From Parcubacteria group bacterium (lineage in GTDB: Bacteria; Patescibacteriota; Minisyncoccia; SW-4-49-11): a DNA stretch of 18,720 nucleotides. The notes under the pieces were generated by a model. The model searched no databases and had not been told where the DNA came from. It was given only the letters and a program-made list of their open reading frames with translations. The stretch spans positions 1 to 18,720 of the forward strand of contig PXDG01000151.1 of assembly GCA_003565105.1 (NCBI GenBank), given 5' to 3'. Shown here piece after piece: positions 6,100-14,468 of this stretch (the first letter of the stretch is position 1; each line of letters begins with the position of its first letter). A program made the position numbers and the translations under genes.

Positions 6100-7527
6100 A
6101 TGACGGCCAGTCGCAAATTGGCACTGAATAGTATCATTCAAATTGGTGGTAAGATTCTTATGACCCTCATTGGCTTTGTGTCGGTTCGGGTCCTTACCTT
6201 TTATTTAGGGGTGGATGGATTTGGTGAATATACGATCATTATTTCGTATTTGACGATTATGTCAGTATTGGCTGAGCTTGGTTTGAACGTTATTTTGACC
6301 ACAGAGATTTCCCAAGCAGAATCTTCTGAAATAGCTCAACGGGCGGTTTCTAATATTTTTACGATGAGATTGGTTTCTGCTGTAACTATTGTGGGTGGTT
6401 TGGGAGCTACCTTGGTCTGGTTTCTTGGATATTCTTTGGAGCTGAATTTATTGATTATTTTAGGATCATTAGGAGCTATTGCCCTATCGTTAAGTCACGT
6501 GTTGATTGGTATTTTTCAAAAAAATCTTCGGTCTGATAAAATTACTTTGGCTGATTTATTAGCACGTATTACTCTTTTGTTAGGGATTGTCTTGGCTGCT
6601 TGGATTACTCAGGTAAGCTTGTTCTGGGTAATGATTGCCTATGTCTGTGCGGGAATGATACAAGCTGGCTTTATGATTTTCTCGGCTCGCAGGTATTATC
6701 AATTTAGCTTGACTTTTGACTTTGAGTATTGGCGTGATATTTTCTGGAAAGCGCTTCCTCTCTTTGTGGTAGTTGCCTTTAATTTGGTGTATTACCGTAT
6801 TGATACTCTTATGCTATCGGTTATGAAAACAAATACAGATGTGGGCTTATATGGTGCAGCGTATAAGATTTTGGAGATTATGATTACTTTTCCAGGGATG
6901 TTGATTGGGTTGCTCTTACCTATTTTAGCTCGGTATTATATCTCGGATCATGAGTCCTTTATTGATACGGTTCAAAAAGGCTTTAATGTCTTGATGGCGC
7001 TGGCCTTCCCCAGTGTAGTTGCTGGATTGTTTTTAGCTGAAGATATTATTTTGTTGATTGCGGGTGAGTCATTTCTTCCTGCAGGAATTGCCTTACAAAT
7101 ACTCTATCTTGGAGTTGGTTGTATTTTCATTTCTAACTTTTTAGGACATATCTTAATTGCGGCTAAATTGCAACATAAGAGCGTTATTGTGGCTATTCTC
7201 GGTGCTGTGCTTAATGTATCTCTGAATCTTCTCTTGATTCCAGCATTTTCTTATATTGGAGCAGCTATTGCTACGGCGATTACTGAAGCCGTTGTCTTAC
7301 TGGCATATCTTATATTAGTGCGTTTCCAGGTGAAGGTCCGACCTCAGTTAGGAGGAGCTTTTGTTTGGATTATGCTTGCCAGTATTGGTATGTCTATGAC
7401 GTTTTGGGTACTACAAGATGTCTTTTTCTTGATGCAAGCTGGAGTTGCAGGATTGGTGTATTTGATCATATTATTCTCTCAAGGGCCCAGTCATTTACGC
7501 CAAAGGTATTACATTACTGTCCGTTAA
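6100..7527 (+). CDS. Polysaccharide flippase (Wzx/MATE-like)
   Basis: This 475-residue, highly hydrophobic protein has about 12-14 predicted membrane segments spread over its length. Its N-terminus (LALNSIIQIGGKILMTL, then YLGVDGFGEY near residues 36-45) is typical of polysaccharide biosynthesis/oligosaccharide flippases, which move lipid-linked sugar units from the inner to the outer face of the membrane. A second internal half begins around residue 210 with PLFVVVAFNLVYYRIDTLML, repeating the pattern. It starts 12 bases after yidC and ends one base before the next start codon, so it is likely transcribed with the glycosyltransferase. A MurJ-like lipid II flippase belongs to the same superfamily, but the company of glycosyltransferase and O-antigen ligase genes favours surface polysaccharide export. 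Confidence 0.87.
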   Translation: MTASRKLALNSIIQIGGKILMTLIGFVSVRVLTFYLGVDGFGEYTIIISYLTIMSVLAELGLNVILTTEISQAESSEIAQRAVSNIFTMRLVSAVTIVGGLGATLVWFLGYSLELNLLIILGSLGAIALSLSHVLIGIFQKNLRSDKITLADLLARITLLLGIVLAAWITQVSLFWVMIAYVCAGMIQAGFMIFSARRYYQFSLTFDFEYWRDIFWKALPLFVVVAFNLVYYRIDTLMLSVMKTNTDVGLYGAAYKILEIMITFPGMLIGLLLPILARYYISDHESFIDTVQKGFNVLMALAFPSVVAGLFLAEDIILLIAGESFLPAGIALQILYLGVGCIFISNFLGHILIAAKLQHKSVIVAILGAVLNVSLNLLLIPAFSYIGAAIATAITEAVVLLAYLILVRFQVKVRPQLGGAFVWIMLASIGMSMTFWVLQDVFFLMQAGVAGLVYLIILFSQGPSHLRQRYYITVR

Positions 7528-7528
7528 T

Positions 7529-8308
7529 ATGATTTCGATTGCTATTGTTAATTATCGTAGTCAACAGTATTTGGGCGATTGTTTGGCTTCTATCGAGCGA
7601 CATCATTCTCCAGCTGAAGTTGAGTGTATTATCGTGGATAATAATTCAGGAGAAAATCTTGATTCGATTATCTCTCCCTATCGATCTTGGGTTCGGGTGG
7701 TCTATCATACTGAGAATAATGGATTTGGAGCAGGGATGAATCGAGCTTTTCAGGAAGTACGGGGTGATTGGATATTGTGTTTGAATCCAGATATTACTAT
7801 TGATGGATCTGTTGTAGAAGTGTTAATCCAACAGCCAGTTACTACCGCTGCGGTGGGATTTGCTTTGCGGAGGCCGAGTGGCACCTTCCAAGAATATCAT
7901 ATGGGGGCCTTTTTGACACCCAAGAATGTATGCTTTAGGAACGGAAAAAAAGACTGGAAACAGACCTTCTCAGAAGCCTCAGCCACACAACCTGTCCAAT
8001 GGTCGAGTGGCGGAGCTTTGGCTATTCGGAGAGGGGTTTTTGAAGCTGTAGGAGGGTTTGATGAAGGGTTCTTTATGTATTATGAAGATATGGACTTATG
8101 TTATCGTATTCAGGAAGATGATTTAGGGGGCGTTATCTGGTCTCCAAGTCCTGTAGTGCTTCATACGGAAGGTGGTTCTCAACCTGATAAAGTGAAGATG
8201 AAACAGCGATTTTATCTGTCACAGCGGTACTATCTGCGAAAGCGTGGGTGGTGGTGGTTATCGACTGTGCTCTGGCCGTTGCATTGGTTAAAAGTACAAT
8301 TGATTTGA
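7529..8308 (+). CDS. Family 2 glycosyltransferase (rhamnosyltransferase-like)
   Basis: The 259-residue enzyme has the GT-A fold signature of GT2: MISIAIVNYRSQ at the N-terminus, VDNNS (36-40), NNGFGAGMN (63-71), LNPD (85-88) as the metal/nucleotide-sugar motif, the acceptor loop SSGGALAIRR (159-168), and the catalytic FDEGFFMYYEDMDLCYR (177-193) followed by H212. It transfers a sugar from a nucleotide donor to a lipid- or polysaccharide-linked acceptor; the WbbL-like pattern suggests rhamnose, but the donor cannot be read from sequence. No membrane helix stands out apart from a hydrophobic C-terminal tail. It begins one base after the flippase stop codon. Confidence 0.93.
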   Translation: MISIAIVNYRSQQYLGDCLASIERHHSPAEVECIIVDNNSGENLDSIISPYRSWVRVVYHTENNGFGAGMNRAFQEVRGDWILCLNPDITIDGSVVEVLIQQPVTTAAVGFALRRPSGTFQEYHMGAFLTPKNVCFRNGKKDWKQTFSEASATQPVQWSSGGALAIRRGVFEAVGGFDEGFFMYYEDMDLCYRIQEDDLGGVIWSPSPVVLHTEGGSQPDKVKMKQRFYLSQRYYLRKRGWWWLSTVLWPLHWLKVQLI

Positions 8309-8394
8309 GTTTTCCTTCTTATGGAGTGACGCACAATGATTCTGCACAAATATGAATGATAATATGATACACTAAAAGTATTAAGTATACTGGT
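8309..8394 (+). promoter_or_regulatory. Short gap with a possible promoter before the O-antigen ligase pair
   Basis: This 86-base gap is the only real break in the surface-polysaccharide block. It contains the -10-like sequences TATGAT (8363-8368) and TATACT (8386-8391), but no convincing -35 partner. A separate promoter for the two downstream membrane proteins is possible but weakly supported. Confidence 0.25.
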
Positions 8395-9567
8395 ATGAAG
8401 CATGGGTTTTGGGTGATAATGATATCAATGATGGTGGGACAATTGGTGAGATTGCCTGGTGGTGGGGTGATCTCGGATATTTTGGTTCCTATGTATTTGG
8501 GGGTGTTTATTTTTGTGTCAAGAGAGAAGATTGCTGTGCTTCCTCGGTATATCTGGTGGTGGGCAGTTTGGTTACTTTGGTTGTTGGGAGGATTGTTTTT
8601 GAATTTATCTCATCTTCCCTTTGGAGGAGAAATAACAAGTGTATTATATTGGCTTAGATTGGCATTGTATACGGGGTTGATGATTCCTTGGGCTGTCTGG
8701 TTGCAAGAATCTCGGCAAGAGACGCTGAAGTTGGCCTGGAATATGCTTGTATCTACGGGAGTCTTGATTGCTGGGTTAGGATTTATCCAGCTGATTTTGG
8801 TTCCAGATTTTTCGTTTATGGCTGCATACGGATGGGATCCTCATCAAGGACGCTTACTTTCTACTTGGTATGATCCTAATTTTGTGGGTGGATTGTTGGG
8901 TCTGGTATTACTGTTGGTTGTTGCTCGTTTGGTACTACTAATACAAGCAGGGGGATATCAATGGAGGCCGATACTCTGGTTGGCAGGCATTACTGGGTGG
9001 TTGGGTTTGGCTCTGATACTTACCTATTCGCGGAGTGCCTTACTTGCTACTATTATTGGATTACTCTGTTTGACTTTTCTTGTTTCTCGGAAGGTTCTCG
9101 GGGTGACGATAGTAATGTTGGTACTAGTGTTTTCATTGAATCCTCGTCTGCAAGAGCGGGTTCAGGGAGCTTTGGAGTTGGATGTTACGGCTTCTCTGAG
9201 AATTCAATCTTGGCAACAAACGTTAGATGACATTGCGGATAACCCTTGGATGGGGATTGGGTATAATACAACGAGATATCAACAAGTTATCCCTGAATCA
9301 TTGAATTCATCTTCGGGTCGGGATAGTAGTTTATTGACTCTTTGGATGACGAGTGGTTTGATTGGGGTGGTGGGATATGTAGCATTAATTGGATACAAAG
9401 GCATAATCTGGATTAATCGACTTCATACTTCCCCATTACTCTGGGAGCGTATTATGAGCTCGGGTGCATTGGTGGCTTGGATTACACTCTTGAGTCACTC
9501 CTGGTTTGTGAATAGTTTATTTTATCCTCATTTGATGATTCCATTATTCATTTTATTGATTCTATGA
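8395..9567 (+). CDS. O-antigen ligase/polymerase-family membrane protein
   Basis: The 390-residue protein has ten or more hydrophobic segments and the Wzy_C (O-antigen ligase) landmarks: DPNF (160-163), YSRSA (211-215), the large outer loop R269..W273, and NPWMGIGY (283-290). The segment after the loop reads GRDSSLL (308-314) followed by WMTSGLIG. At this place the next protein has PHPHN, so this copy lacks the histidine that WaaL ligases need, and instead carries an aspartate as seen in some polymerase-type members. It may therefore polymerise surface sugar units while its neighbour ligates them, or the reverse; this is inference. The gene ends with the ATGA overlap that starts the next gene. 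Confidence 0.88.
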   Translation: MKHGFWVIMISMMVGQLVRLPGGGVISDILVPMYLGVFIFVSREKIAVLPRYIWWWAVWLLWLLGGLFLNLSHLPFGGEITSVLYWLRLALYTGLMIPWAVWLQESRQETLKLAWNMLVSTGVLIAGLGFIQLILVPDFSFMAAYGWDPHQGRLLSTWYDPNFVGGLLGLVLLLVVARLVLLIQAGGYQWRPILWLAGITGWLGLALILTYSRSALLATIIGLLCLTFLVSRKVLGVTIVMLVLVFSLNPRLQERVQGALELDVTASLRIQSWQQTLDDIADNPWMGIGYNTTRYQQVIPESLNSSSGRDSSLLTLWMTSGLIGVVGYVALIGYKGIIWINRLHTSPLLWERIMSSGALVAWITLLSHSWFVNSLFYPHLMIPLFILLIL

Positions 9568-10751
9568 TTATGTTTCCCTGGTATTTTCTTATCTTTCTCA
9601 CAGGGGTTCTTGTCCCGACCTACGCTATCCAATGGAGGTGGTTTGGTGTTCCTTTTAGTAATCCTGTATTGTTGATGATGGGGCTCATTACTATCTGGTT
9701 TGGGATAGAGTCAAAAAGCATACGTTCTTTATGGAGAATTTTTCGGAGGCCAGAAGTTTTTCTTTTTCTCTTATGGTTAACTCTAGGTGTTCTTATTTCA
9801 GAGGATCAAAAAGCCTCTTTGGGGATGTGGTTGTATGCTGGCTTACTTCCTTTAATGACGGCGATGATAATGGCTCAAAATAGGTCAATGAGAAGAGTGT
9901 TTGTACAAGGATTAGTCTGGAGTGGAGTTTGGCTTACTGTTCTTGCTATCGGGCAAATTATTTTCTCTGGAGACGTGACGTATCGGCCAACTACGGTGTA
10001 TGCTTGGGGACTCGATGTAGGATTGGCTCCTGGTGGATTTGCGAACTATTTAGGGATGATTCTTGTGCCATTGGTTTTTCTTTCTCGAGAATTTGTTGAG
10101 GATAAGTCAAGCTGGATTATTACGGGGGTATTAATTCTTGGAGTCTTGGCCAGTCAGTCTTTAACTGCTATTGGGAGTCTGTGTCTTGTGGGAATTATGG
10201 CTTTGATTCAGTACCAAGGTTTCCGTCGAAAAAGGCTTCTGCAATGGGGACTAGTAATGGGCGTAATCTTGAGTCTTTTTGCTGCATGGCAAATCCACAC
10301 TCCAAAGATTCAGAATCTCACGGATATGTCTCAGAGAAATTCTCTTTCAAGTCGAGTTCAAATTTGGCAGGCTTCTACCCAACTTATACAAGATAATCCT
10401 GTAACGGGTATCGGTCTGGTTGATTATGAAATGAAATATACTGAAGTTATTCCTAGTATTGCCTTTCCTCCACACGAATGGCTGGTTCCTCATCCACATA
10501 ATCTATTTATGGGGGTGTGGTTGATGGGGGGGCTTTTGGGAGTGGTCTGGTTGCTTGTTATAATCTGGCAACTATTTGGGAATATATTGCATCAAGTTCC
10601 GTATTCTCGATACAGTAAGTTGGCTTTTGTGAGTCTTTTGATTCTCGGGTTGGTAGATTTTCCTTTTGGTCGCTTGGATATAATGAGTATTTGGTGGATT
10701 GCTCTTTTGTCTATGAGCCAATTTTCACCTGAAAGAAGATCTTTACTTTAG
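9564..10751 (+). CDS. Second O-antigen ligase/polymerase-family membrane protein
   Basis: This 395-residue polytopic protein shares the architecture of the preceding gene product. Its outer loop has R264..W268, NPVTGIGL (278-285) and the histidine motif PHPHN (309-313), followed by WLMGGLLG. The histidine plus arginine pair corresponds to the residues implicated in WaaL-type transfer of polysaccharide from its lipid carrier to an acceptor. What the acceptor would be in an organism that probably lacks lipopolysaccharide is unknown; a surface protein or glycolipid is possible. Its start overlaps the upstream stop by four bases (ATGA), indicating translational coupling. Its 3' end overlaps the convergent propeller gene by nine bases. 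Confidence 0.89.
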   Translation: MIMFPWYFLIFLTGVLVPTYAIQWRWFGVPFSNPVLLMMGLITIWFGIESKSIRSLWRIFRRPEVFLFLLWLTLGVLISEDQKASLGMWLYAGLLPLMTAMIMAQNRSMRRVFVQGLVWSGVWLTVLAIGQIIFSGDVTYRPTTVYAWGLDVGLAPGGFANYLGMILVPLVFLSREFVEDKSSWIITGVLILGVLASQSLTAIGSLCLVGIMALIQYQGFRRKRLLQWGLVMGVILSLFAAWQIHTPKIQNLTDMSQRNSLSSRVQIWQASTQLIQDNPVTGIGLVDYEMKYTEVIPSIAFPPHEWLVPHPHNLFMGVWLMGGLLGVVWLLVIIWQLFGNILHQVPYSRYSKLAFVSLLILGLVDFPFGRLDIMSIWWIALLSMSQFSPERRSLL

Positions 10752-10762
10752 ATCTATAAAGT
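10737..10762. terminator. Possible bidirectional hairpin at the convergent gene ends
   Basis: Two AGATCT hexamers (10737-10742 and 10750-10755) can pair across a 7-base loop, and ACTTTA (10745-10750) can alternatively pair with TAAAGT (10757-10762). Both stems are only six pairs and AT-rich, with no clean T run, so a terminator role is weak. The segment contains the stop codons of both genes. Confidence 0.25.
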
Positions 10763-11873
10763 AGATTTTGTCGTCACGAGTATTGATGAAAAATAATCTA
10801 TCTTCACTTGGATTGAGAAAGAGGTTTTTAGAGTCAACGGTTCCGATATTGGAAGAAATTAAGGTTCGTTCTCCGCTAGAAGTATTTAATCGGTATAGGG
10901 ATTCGGTGAATTCTCCTATGTCTCCATTGAGGTAGTCATCAGGCATTGCTTTATCTTCTTCTATATTGGGTTGAGTGTAATAAATAATTCTGCTATCTGA
11001 GGTCCAAACGACTTTATCGGCAAGAGTGTTGGTGTTTGGAAAAGATCCCAGTTCAAATCCATTGTTATCGATGAGGGCTAATTCAAGTTCAGATCCACCT
11101 CGCTCAAGTGTGTAAGAAATAATTCCATTGGTTCCTGTAGGGGCCCACGATACGGTGAGTCCAAATTTTTCTTCAAGTACGGAGGAAGCTTCTTTGGTTT
11201 GGGTGTCGATAATTCGGAGTGGTGAAGGTCTAAATGCACTTGGTGGTAAGGTCTGACTAATATTGGTAGATGCGGGGATTCCTTGGAGTACTACTTCAGG
11301 AGAGGATAGTGAAATGACTTTTTCTCGATTGGTGGCATCGGTATCAGATATAGAAAGGTCTATTGTGGTGTCATCTTGAAATACATAAAATACGCGACTA
11401 TTCCCTAAGAATTGAAGGTCAAGAATGTTTTCTGAGAAGGTTTCTGGGCGTTGTTCTGCGTAGTTAAAGGTATACCATCTATTATTGACATTAGTAATAA
11501 CGACAGGAGCATCTGGAGCCCATTCAACGGATGTGATATTGGTTAATGTTGTTTCATCAAGTAGCTCAGGTTCTTTGCCTTGCGTATCAGTGAGGTATAC
11601 TTGCCCAGTTGGTTTTTGATAATAACGAATATCTCCTTGGGCGTTGATGGTGGCATTGAGTACTGTTTCATCAAGAAGCACAGTTGCACTTCGTTCGGTA
11701 TCTTGATTTGGATTAGATATAACTTGGGTATTGTTTTGCTCGTTCGGGGAAAACAGTGGTGTAGTTGATCCTGATCTAGATTGATAGATCAATATACCTC
11801 CAACAATGACAATTCCCACAGTGAGAGCGCCTGAAGAGATCAGAATGACTTTTTTGGTAGTGGGATGTATCAT
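10743..11873 (-). CDS. Membrane-anchored predicted beta-propeller protein
   Basis: The 376-residue product starts with a short basic head and one hydrophobic helix (about residues 9-30), so it should be anchored with the rest outside the membrane. A polar, low-complexity linker (31-60) follows. The remainder is strand-rich with recurring blade-like units: VEWAPD, VSWAPT, VVWTSD and LFLNPSEDRLFFI. This pattern resembles TolB/WD40-type propellers, but I assign no family. There are no catalytic motifs. The ATG lies three bases after the VirB4-like gene stop, so it is probably the last gene of the TraC-VirB4 operon and may be an extracytoplasmic part of that machine (inference). Its 3' end overlaps the convergent O-antigen gene. 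Confidence 0.8.
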   Translation of the reverse strand: MIHPTTKKVILISSGALTVGIVIVGGILIYQSRSGSTTPLFSPNEQNNTQVISNPNQDTERSATVLLDETVLNATINAQGDIRYYQKPTGQVYLTDTQGKEPELLDETTLTNITSVEWAPDAPVVITNVNNRWYTFNYAEQRPETFSENILDLQFLGNSRVFYVFQDDTTIDLSISDTDATNREKVISLSSPEVVLQGIPASTNISQTLPPSAFRPSPLRIIDTQTKEASSVLEEKFGLTVSWAPTGTNGIISYTLERGGSELELALIDNNGFELGSFPNTNTLADKVVWTSDSRIIYYTQPNIEEDKAMPDDYLNGDIGEFTESLYRLNTSSGERTLISSNIGTVDSKNLFLNPSEDRLFFINTRDDKIYFIDLK

Positions 11874-11876
11874 AGG

Positions 11877-13730
11877 TTAAAAATTTAACGAAAATGGGTC
11901 ATTACTATCACTATCTGCGGAGAGGTCTCCTTCTAATTGGGCTAGCTCGGATTTCGCTTGCTGAATTTTGAGTAATTGTTCTGGATCTGAGGTGATGATT
12001 TGATCTTCACCATACGAAGCAACTACTTTGATCGCTGCGTGTTTTAATCCTGCAAAGAATATTCCTTCTCCTACATCTGACTCGAGTAATAGAAACTTTT
12101 CTTCCTCCGTAAGATAAAAGGTGTCTTTGATAATATCAATAGAAGCTGGTGATTGCTTAAGGAGAATTTGCATTGAGGAGTTGGTCAAAATAGCTTTTCC
12201 ATATTCAGAGGCTAAGAAATCAGCAATGTCTTGGGTAATCGTAGTCAGTCCCAGATAGTATTTTCGAGCTCTTTTAGCTAGTGAGAATAAGAAAGAAGCT
12301 GCATTGTCGTCTTTCATCATTACCCAGGCTTCATCGACTACGAGGATACGTTTTTTCAGTTCTCGTCGAATCTCTTTCCAGACGTATTGGGTAATAATAA
12401 ACATTGCCAGAGGTTGGAGTTCTTCTTCCATATCTCGGGTATTGAAGACGATTAACTGGGATTTGAAGTTAATATTGGTTGGTTCATTAACGAATCCACT
12501 AAAGCTTCCTGTGGTGTATTTTGACAGTCTGATTGAGAGGTTTTCTCCGCCTTCCATATTTCGGAGAACATTTTCGAGATCGGAGAGTGTCGGTACCACT
12601 TTATCTTGATAGTCTGGATTTTCTAAGGAAATGTCTTTAGCTGCATAGGTTTCGTACAGAGCTCTATCCAGAATAGCCTCTTCTTCTGCAGTAAAGAGAT
12701 CTGCTTGATTGGCTCCTTGTAGCATTAATTTAAGCATCCCCATTAAATCAGATATATTAGATTTTAATAGGTCAACTGAGTTTTCATCTGGTCGAGGGAT
12801 GGGCAAATCAAATGGATTAATATGTTGATTTGAGGAAAGCGCAATTTTAATAAAGGTTCCACCGACAGCTTCAGTAAGGTAGGAATATTCATTTTCAGGG
12901 TCGATAACTAACACGTCTACCCCTAACATTAAGTGACGTAAAATTTCTAGTTTTGCTAAGTAACTCTTGCCTCCTCCTGATTTAGCAAAAATGACTTCAT
13001 TGGCATTCTCCATAGAGAATCGATCAAAAAGAATGAGGCTATTATTGTGTCGATTGATACCATACAAGATACCTTTGTTAGAGGATATATTGGCTGAAAT
13101 AAAAGGAAATGTTGTTGAGAGTGGTGAAGTATTGAGGTTGTTTCCAATATCAAGGTCATCTTTGAGGAGGGGGAGGGTGGATTTGAATCCTTGTTCAGAT
13201 TGGAAAAGACTTGGTTTGGCATAGACCATTTTGGTCTGGAGGATGTTATTAATTTGAGAGATATACTCTTCTAGTTTTTCTAAAGAATCAGCATATACTG
13301 TCATATACAGGCCAAATCGGAAGAATCGTTCCGTTCCTTGTTGAAGAGAGTCTCGTAAGTGTTCTGCATCTCGATAGGCTGTCTCAATCAATGGATCTCG
13401 AACGATTCCTTTTTCGGCAGCCATGGACATTTGGGCTTGGAAACGGGTTACTTGAGTACGAAGGTTTTTGAGAATAGCCCCACTATCCATAGGATACAGA
13501 AACATCGAAATATCCATTACATAATCCATCGTAATCAATGGGCTAAACCACCCTGTTACTAAAAAACGAGGATAGGTCATCACAAAAAGAGTCCGTGCAA
13601 ATTTTGTTCCAACTTGAATGTGTTTTGGAGCAACGAGTATTGATGCAGGGGATATTAAGTCTCTCAGGGTGTTTTGCCCTTTGAGATACTCAATGTTTTG
13701 CGGTGATTGTGGTTTTGATGGTTTTGCCAT
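11877..13730 (-). CDS. VirB4/TraC-like type IV secretion ATPase
   Basis: This 617-residue protein belongs to the VirB4 family of ATPases that power assembly of, and transfer by, type IV secretion systems. The N-terminal part (30-210) is the VirB4 domain, with a hydrophobic stretch near 46-66. The ATPase domain has Walker A AKSGGGKSY (249-257), in which alanine replaces the first glycine, a conserved IDPENEY (276-282), Walker B RILVVDEAWVMM (461-472) and the TTITQD motif (496-501). A charged tail follows residue 580. It starts four bases after the TraC-like gene. No relaxase, VirD4, VirB6 or PrgI gene is visible here, so the rest of the system must lie elsewhere or be absent. Confidence 0.93.
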   Translation of the reverse strand: MAKPSKPQSPQNIEYLKGQNTLRDLISPASILVAPKHIQVGTKFARTLFVMTYPRFLVTGWFSPLITMDYVMDISMFLYPMDSGAILKNLRTQVTRFQAQMSMAAEKGIVRDPLIETAYRDAEHLRDSLQQGTERFFRFGLYMTVYADSLEKLEEYISQINNILQTKMVYAKPSLFQSEQGFKSTLPLLKDDLDIGNNLNTSPLSTTFPFISANISSNKGILYGINRHNNSLILFDRFSMENANEVIFAKSGGGKSYLAKLEILRHLMLGVDVLVIDPENEYSYLTEAVGGTFIKIALSSNQHINPFDLPIPRPDENSVDLLKSNISDLMGMLKLMLQGANQADLFTAEEEAILDRALYETYAAKDISLENPDYQDKVVPTLSDLENVLRNMEGGENLSIRLSKYTTGSFSGFVNEPTNINFKSQLIVFNTRDMEEELQPLAMFIITQYVWKEIRRELKKRILVVDEAWVMMKDDNAASFLFSLAKRARKYYLGLTTITQDIADFLASEYGKAILTNSSMQILLKQSPASIDIIKDTFYLTEEEKFLLLESDVGEGIFFAGLKHAAIKVVASYGEDQIITSDPEQLLKIQQAKSELAQLEGDLSADSDSNDPFSLNF

Positions 13731-13734
13731 AACT

Positions 13735-14415
13735 CTATGTTATATCTAAATCACTAATTTCGTGAAGAGACTCGGTAGGTTTGGTATCTGGATTATACAG
13801 AGAATAGTATAGTTCGATTAGCTCTTGGGTATTGAGAGGAATCATATAGATACCAGATCGTTTGAGTCCGTACATAATATTATTCACTCTTTGCCAGAGC
13901 TGAGTTTTGTATTTCTCAAACTCTTCTTTTGAGTATTTTATATCGGATGGAGTTTTATTAAATGCTCCACTGAGTTTATCTAACAATCCTTGAGGTCTTT
14001 CGACTGGATCAAATGGAATGACGACATAAAAGGTTTTATTAACAATGTTAGCTCCAGTTACTAATTGTTGAATGAAGGATATATACTCCCCTGTTTGGTT
14101 TCGTAACAAATCATTGGTTTGAATTTGCTCAAACTCTCTCAGATACTTGATATATCCATTAATATTGAGGACACGAGAACTAATTTGAATCTGGACAGGA
14201 AAGTCAAGGGCGTTTAGAAAATTTTGATAAGCATAAATAATCGAGTCCTGTTCTTCGTTTGCCTTGAGATCGAAGTTAATCGAAGATGCCATGAGGACTG
14301 CTCGTAGACCTCCATCTTTGAGTATCACAACACTGTCTTGAATAGAGTCTATATCAAGGTGTCGTTGAGTACTGGATTCAGGCTTGTTTCGCGGGTTTTG
14401 TTTCGGCTTCTCCAT
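13735..14415 (-). CDS. TraC-like domain protein partnering the VirB4 ATPase
   Basis: The 226-residue soluble protein has no signal peptide or membrane helix. After a polar head (1-25) come strand-rich segments: DSVVILKDGGLRAVLMASS (27-45), then QNFLNALDFPVQIQISSR and TFYVVIPFDP, ending with LNTQELIELYYSLYNP. This agrees with the TraC-like domain found next to VirB4 in many Patescibacteria, and resembles a split-off N-terminal piece of a VirB4/TraC ATPase. The assignment rests on pattern and context. The predicted -10 ends nine bases before the ATG, so the transcript may be almost leaderless. Its stop is four bases from the next start. Confidence 0.75.
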   Translation of the reverse strand: MEKPKQNPRNKPESSTQRHLDIDSIQDSVVILKDGGLRAVLMASSINFDLKANEEQDSIIYAYQNFLNALDFPVQIQISSRVLNINGYIKYLREFEQIQTNDLLRNQTGEYISFIQQLVTGANIVNKTFYVVIPFDPVERPQGLLDKLSGAFNKTPSDIKYSKEEFEKYKTQLWQRVNNIMYGLKRSGIYMIPLNTQELIELYYSLYNPDTKPTESLHEISDLDIT

Positions 14416-14423
14416 ATGTAATT

Positions 14424-14432
14424 ATTATAGCA
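14424..14432 (-). promoter_or_regulatory. Extended -10 promoter of the TraC-VirB4 operon
   Basis: The minus strand reads TGCTATAAT at 14432-14424, identical to the rnpA extended -10. No good -35 is present. Initiation about seven bases downstream (near 14417) would leave only two or three bases before the ATG at 14415, predicting a leaderless or near-leaderless mRNA. Confidence 0.5.
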
Positions 14433-14443
14433 TATCATTCTCA

Positions 14444-14464
14444 TAGTGAGTAGTGGGTAGTGAG
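14444..14464. repeat. Three tandem heptamers upstream of the TraC-VirB4 operon
   Basis: TAGTGAG, TAGTGGG and TAGTGAG stand head to tail. They fill the region where the -35 of the operon promoter would be and end five bases before the ksgA stop. They may be an operator or chance; no partner protein is evident. Confidence 0.45.
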
Positions 14465-14468
14465 GAGA

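Noticed and set aside
12304..12609. 101-codon plus-strand open frame inside the VirB4-like gene
   Set aside because: It is a shadow of the minus-strand coding sequence, with no start context or protein similarity.
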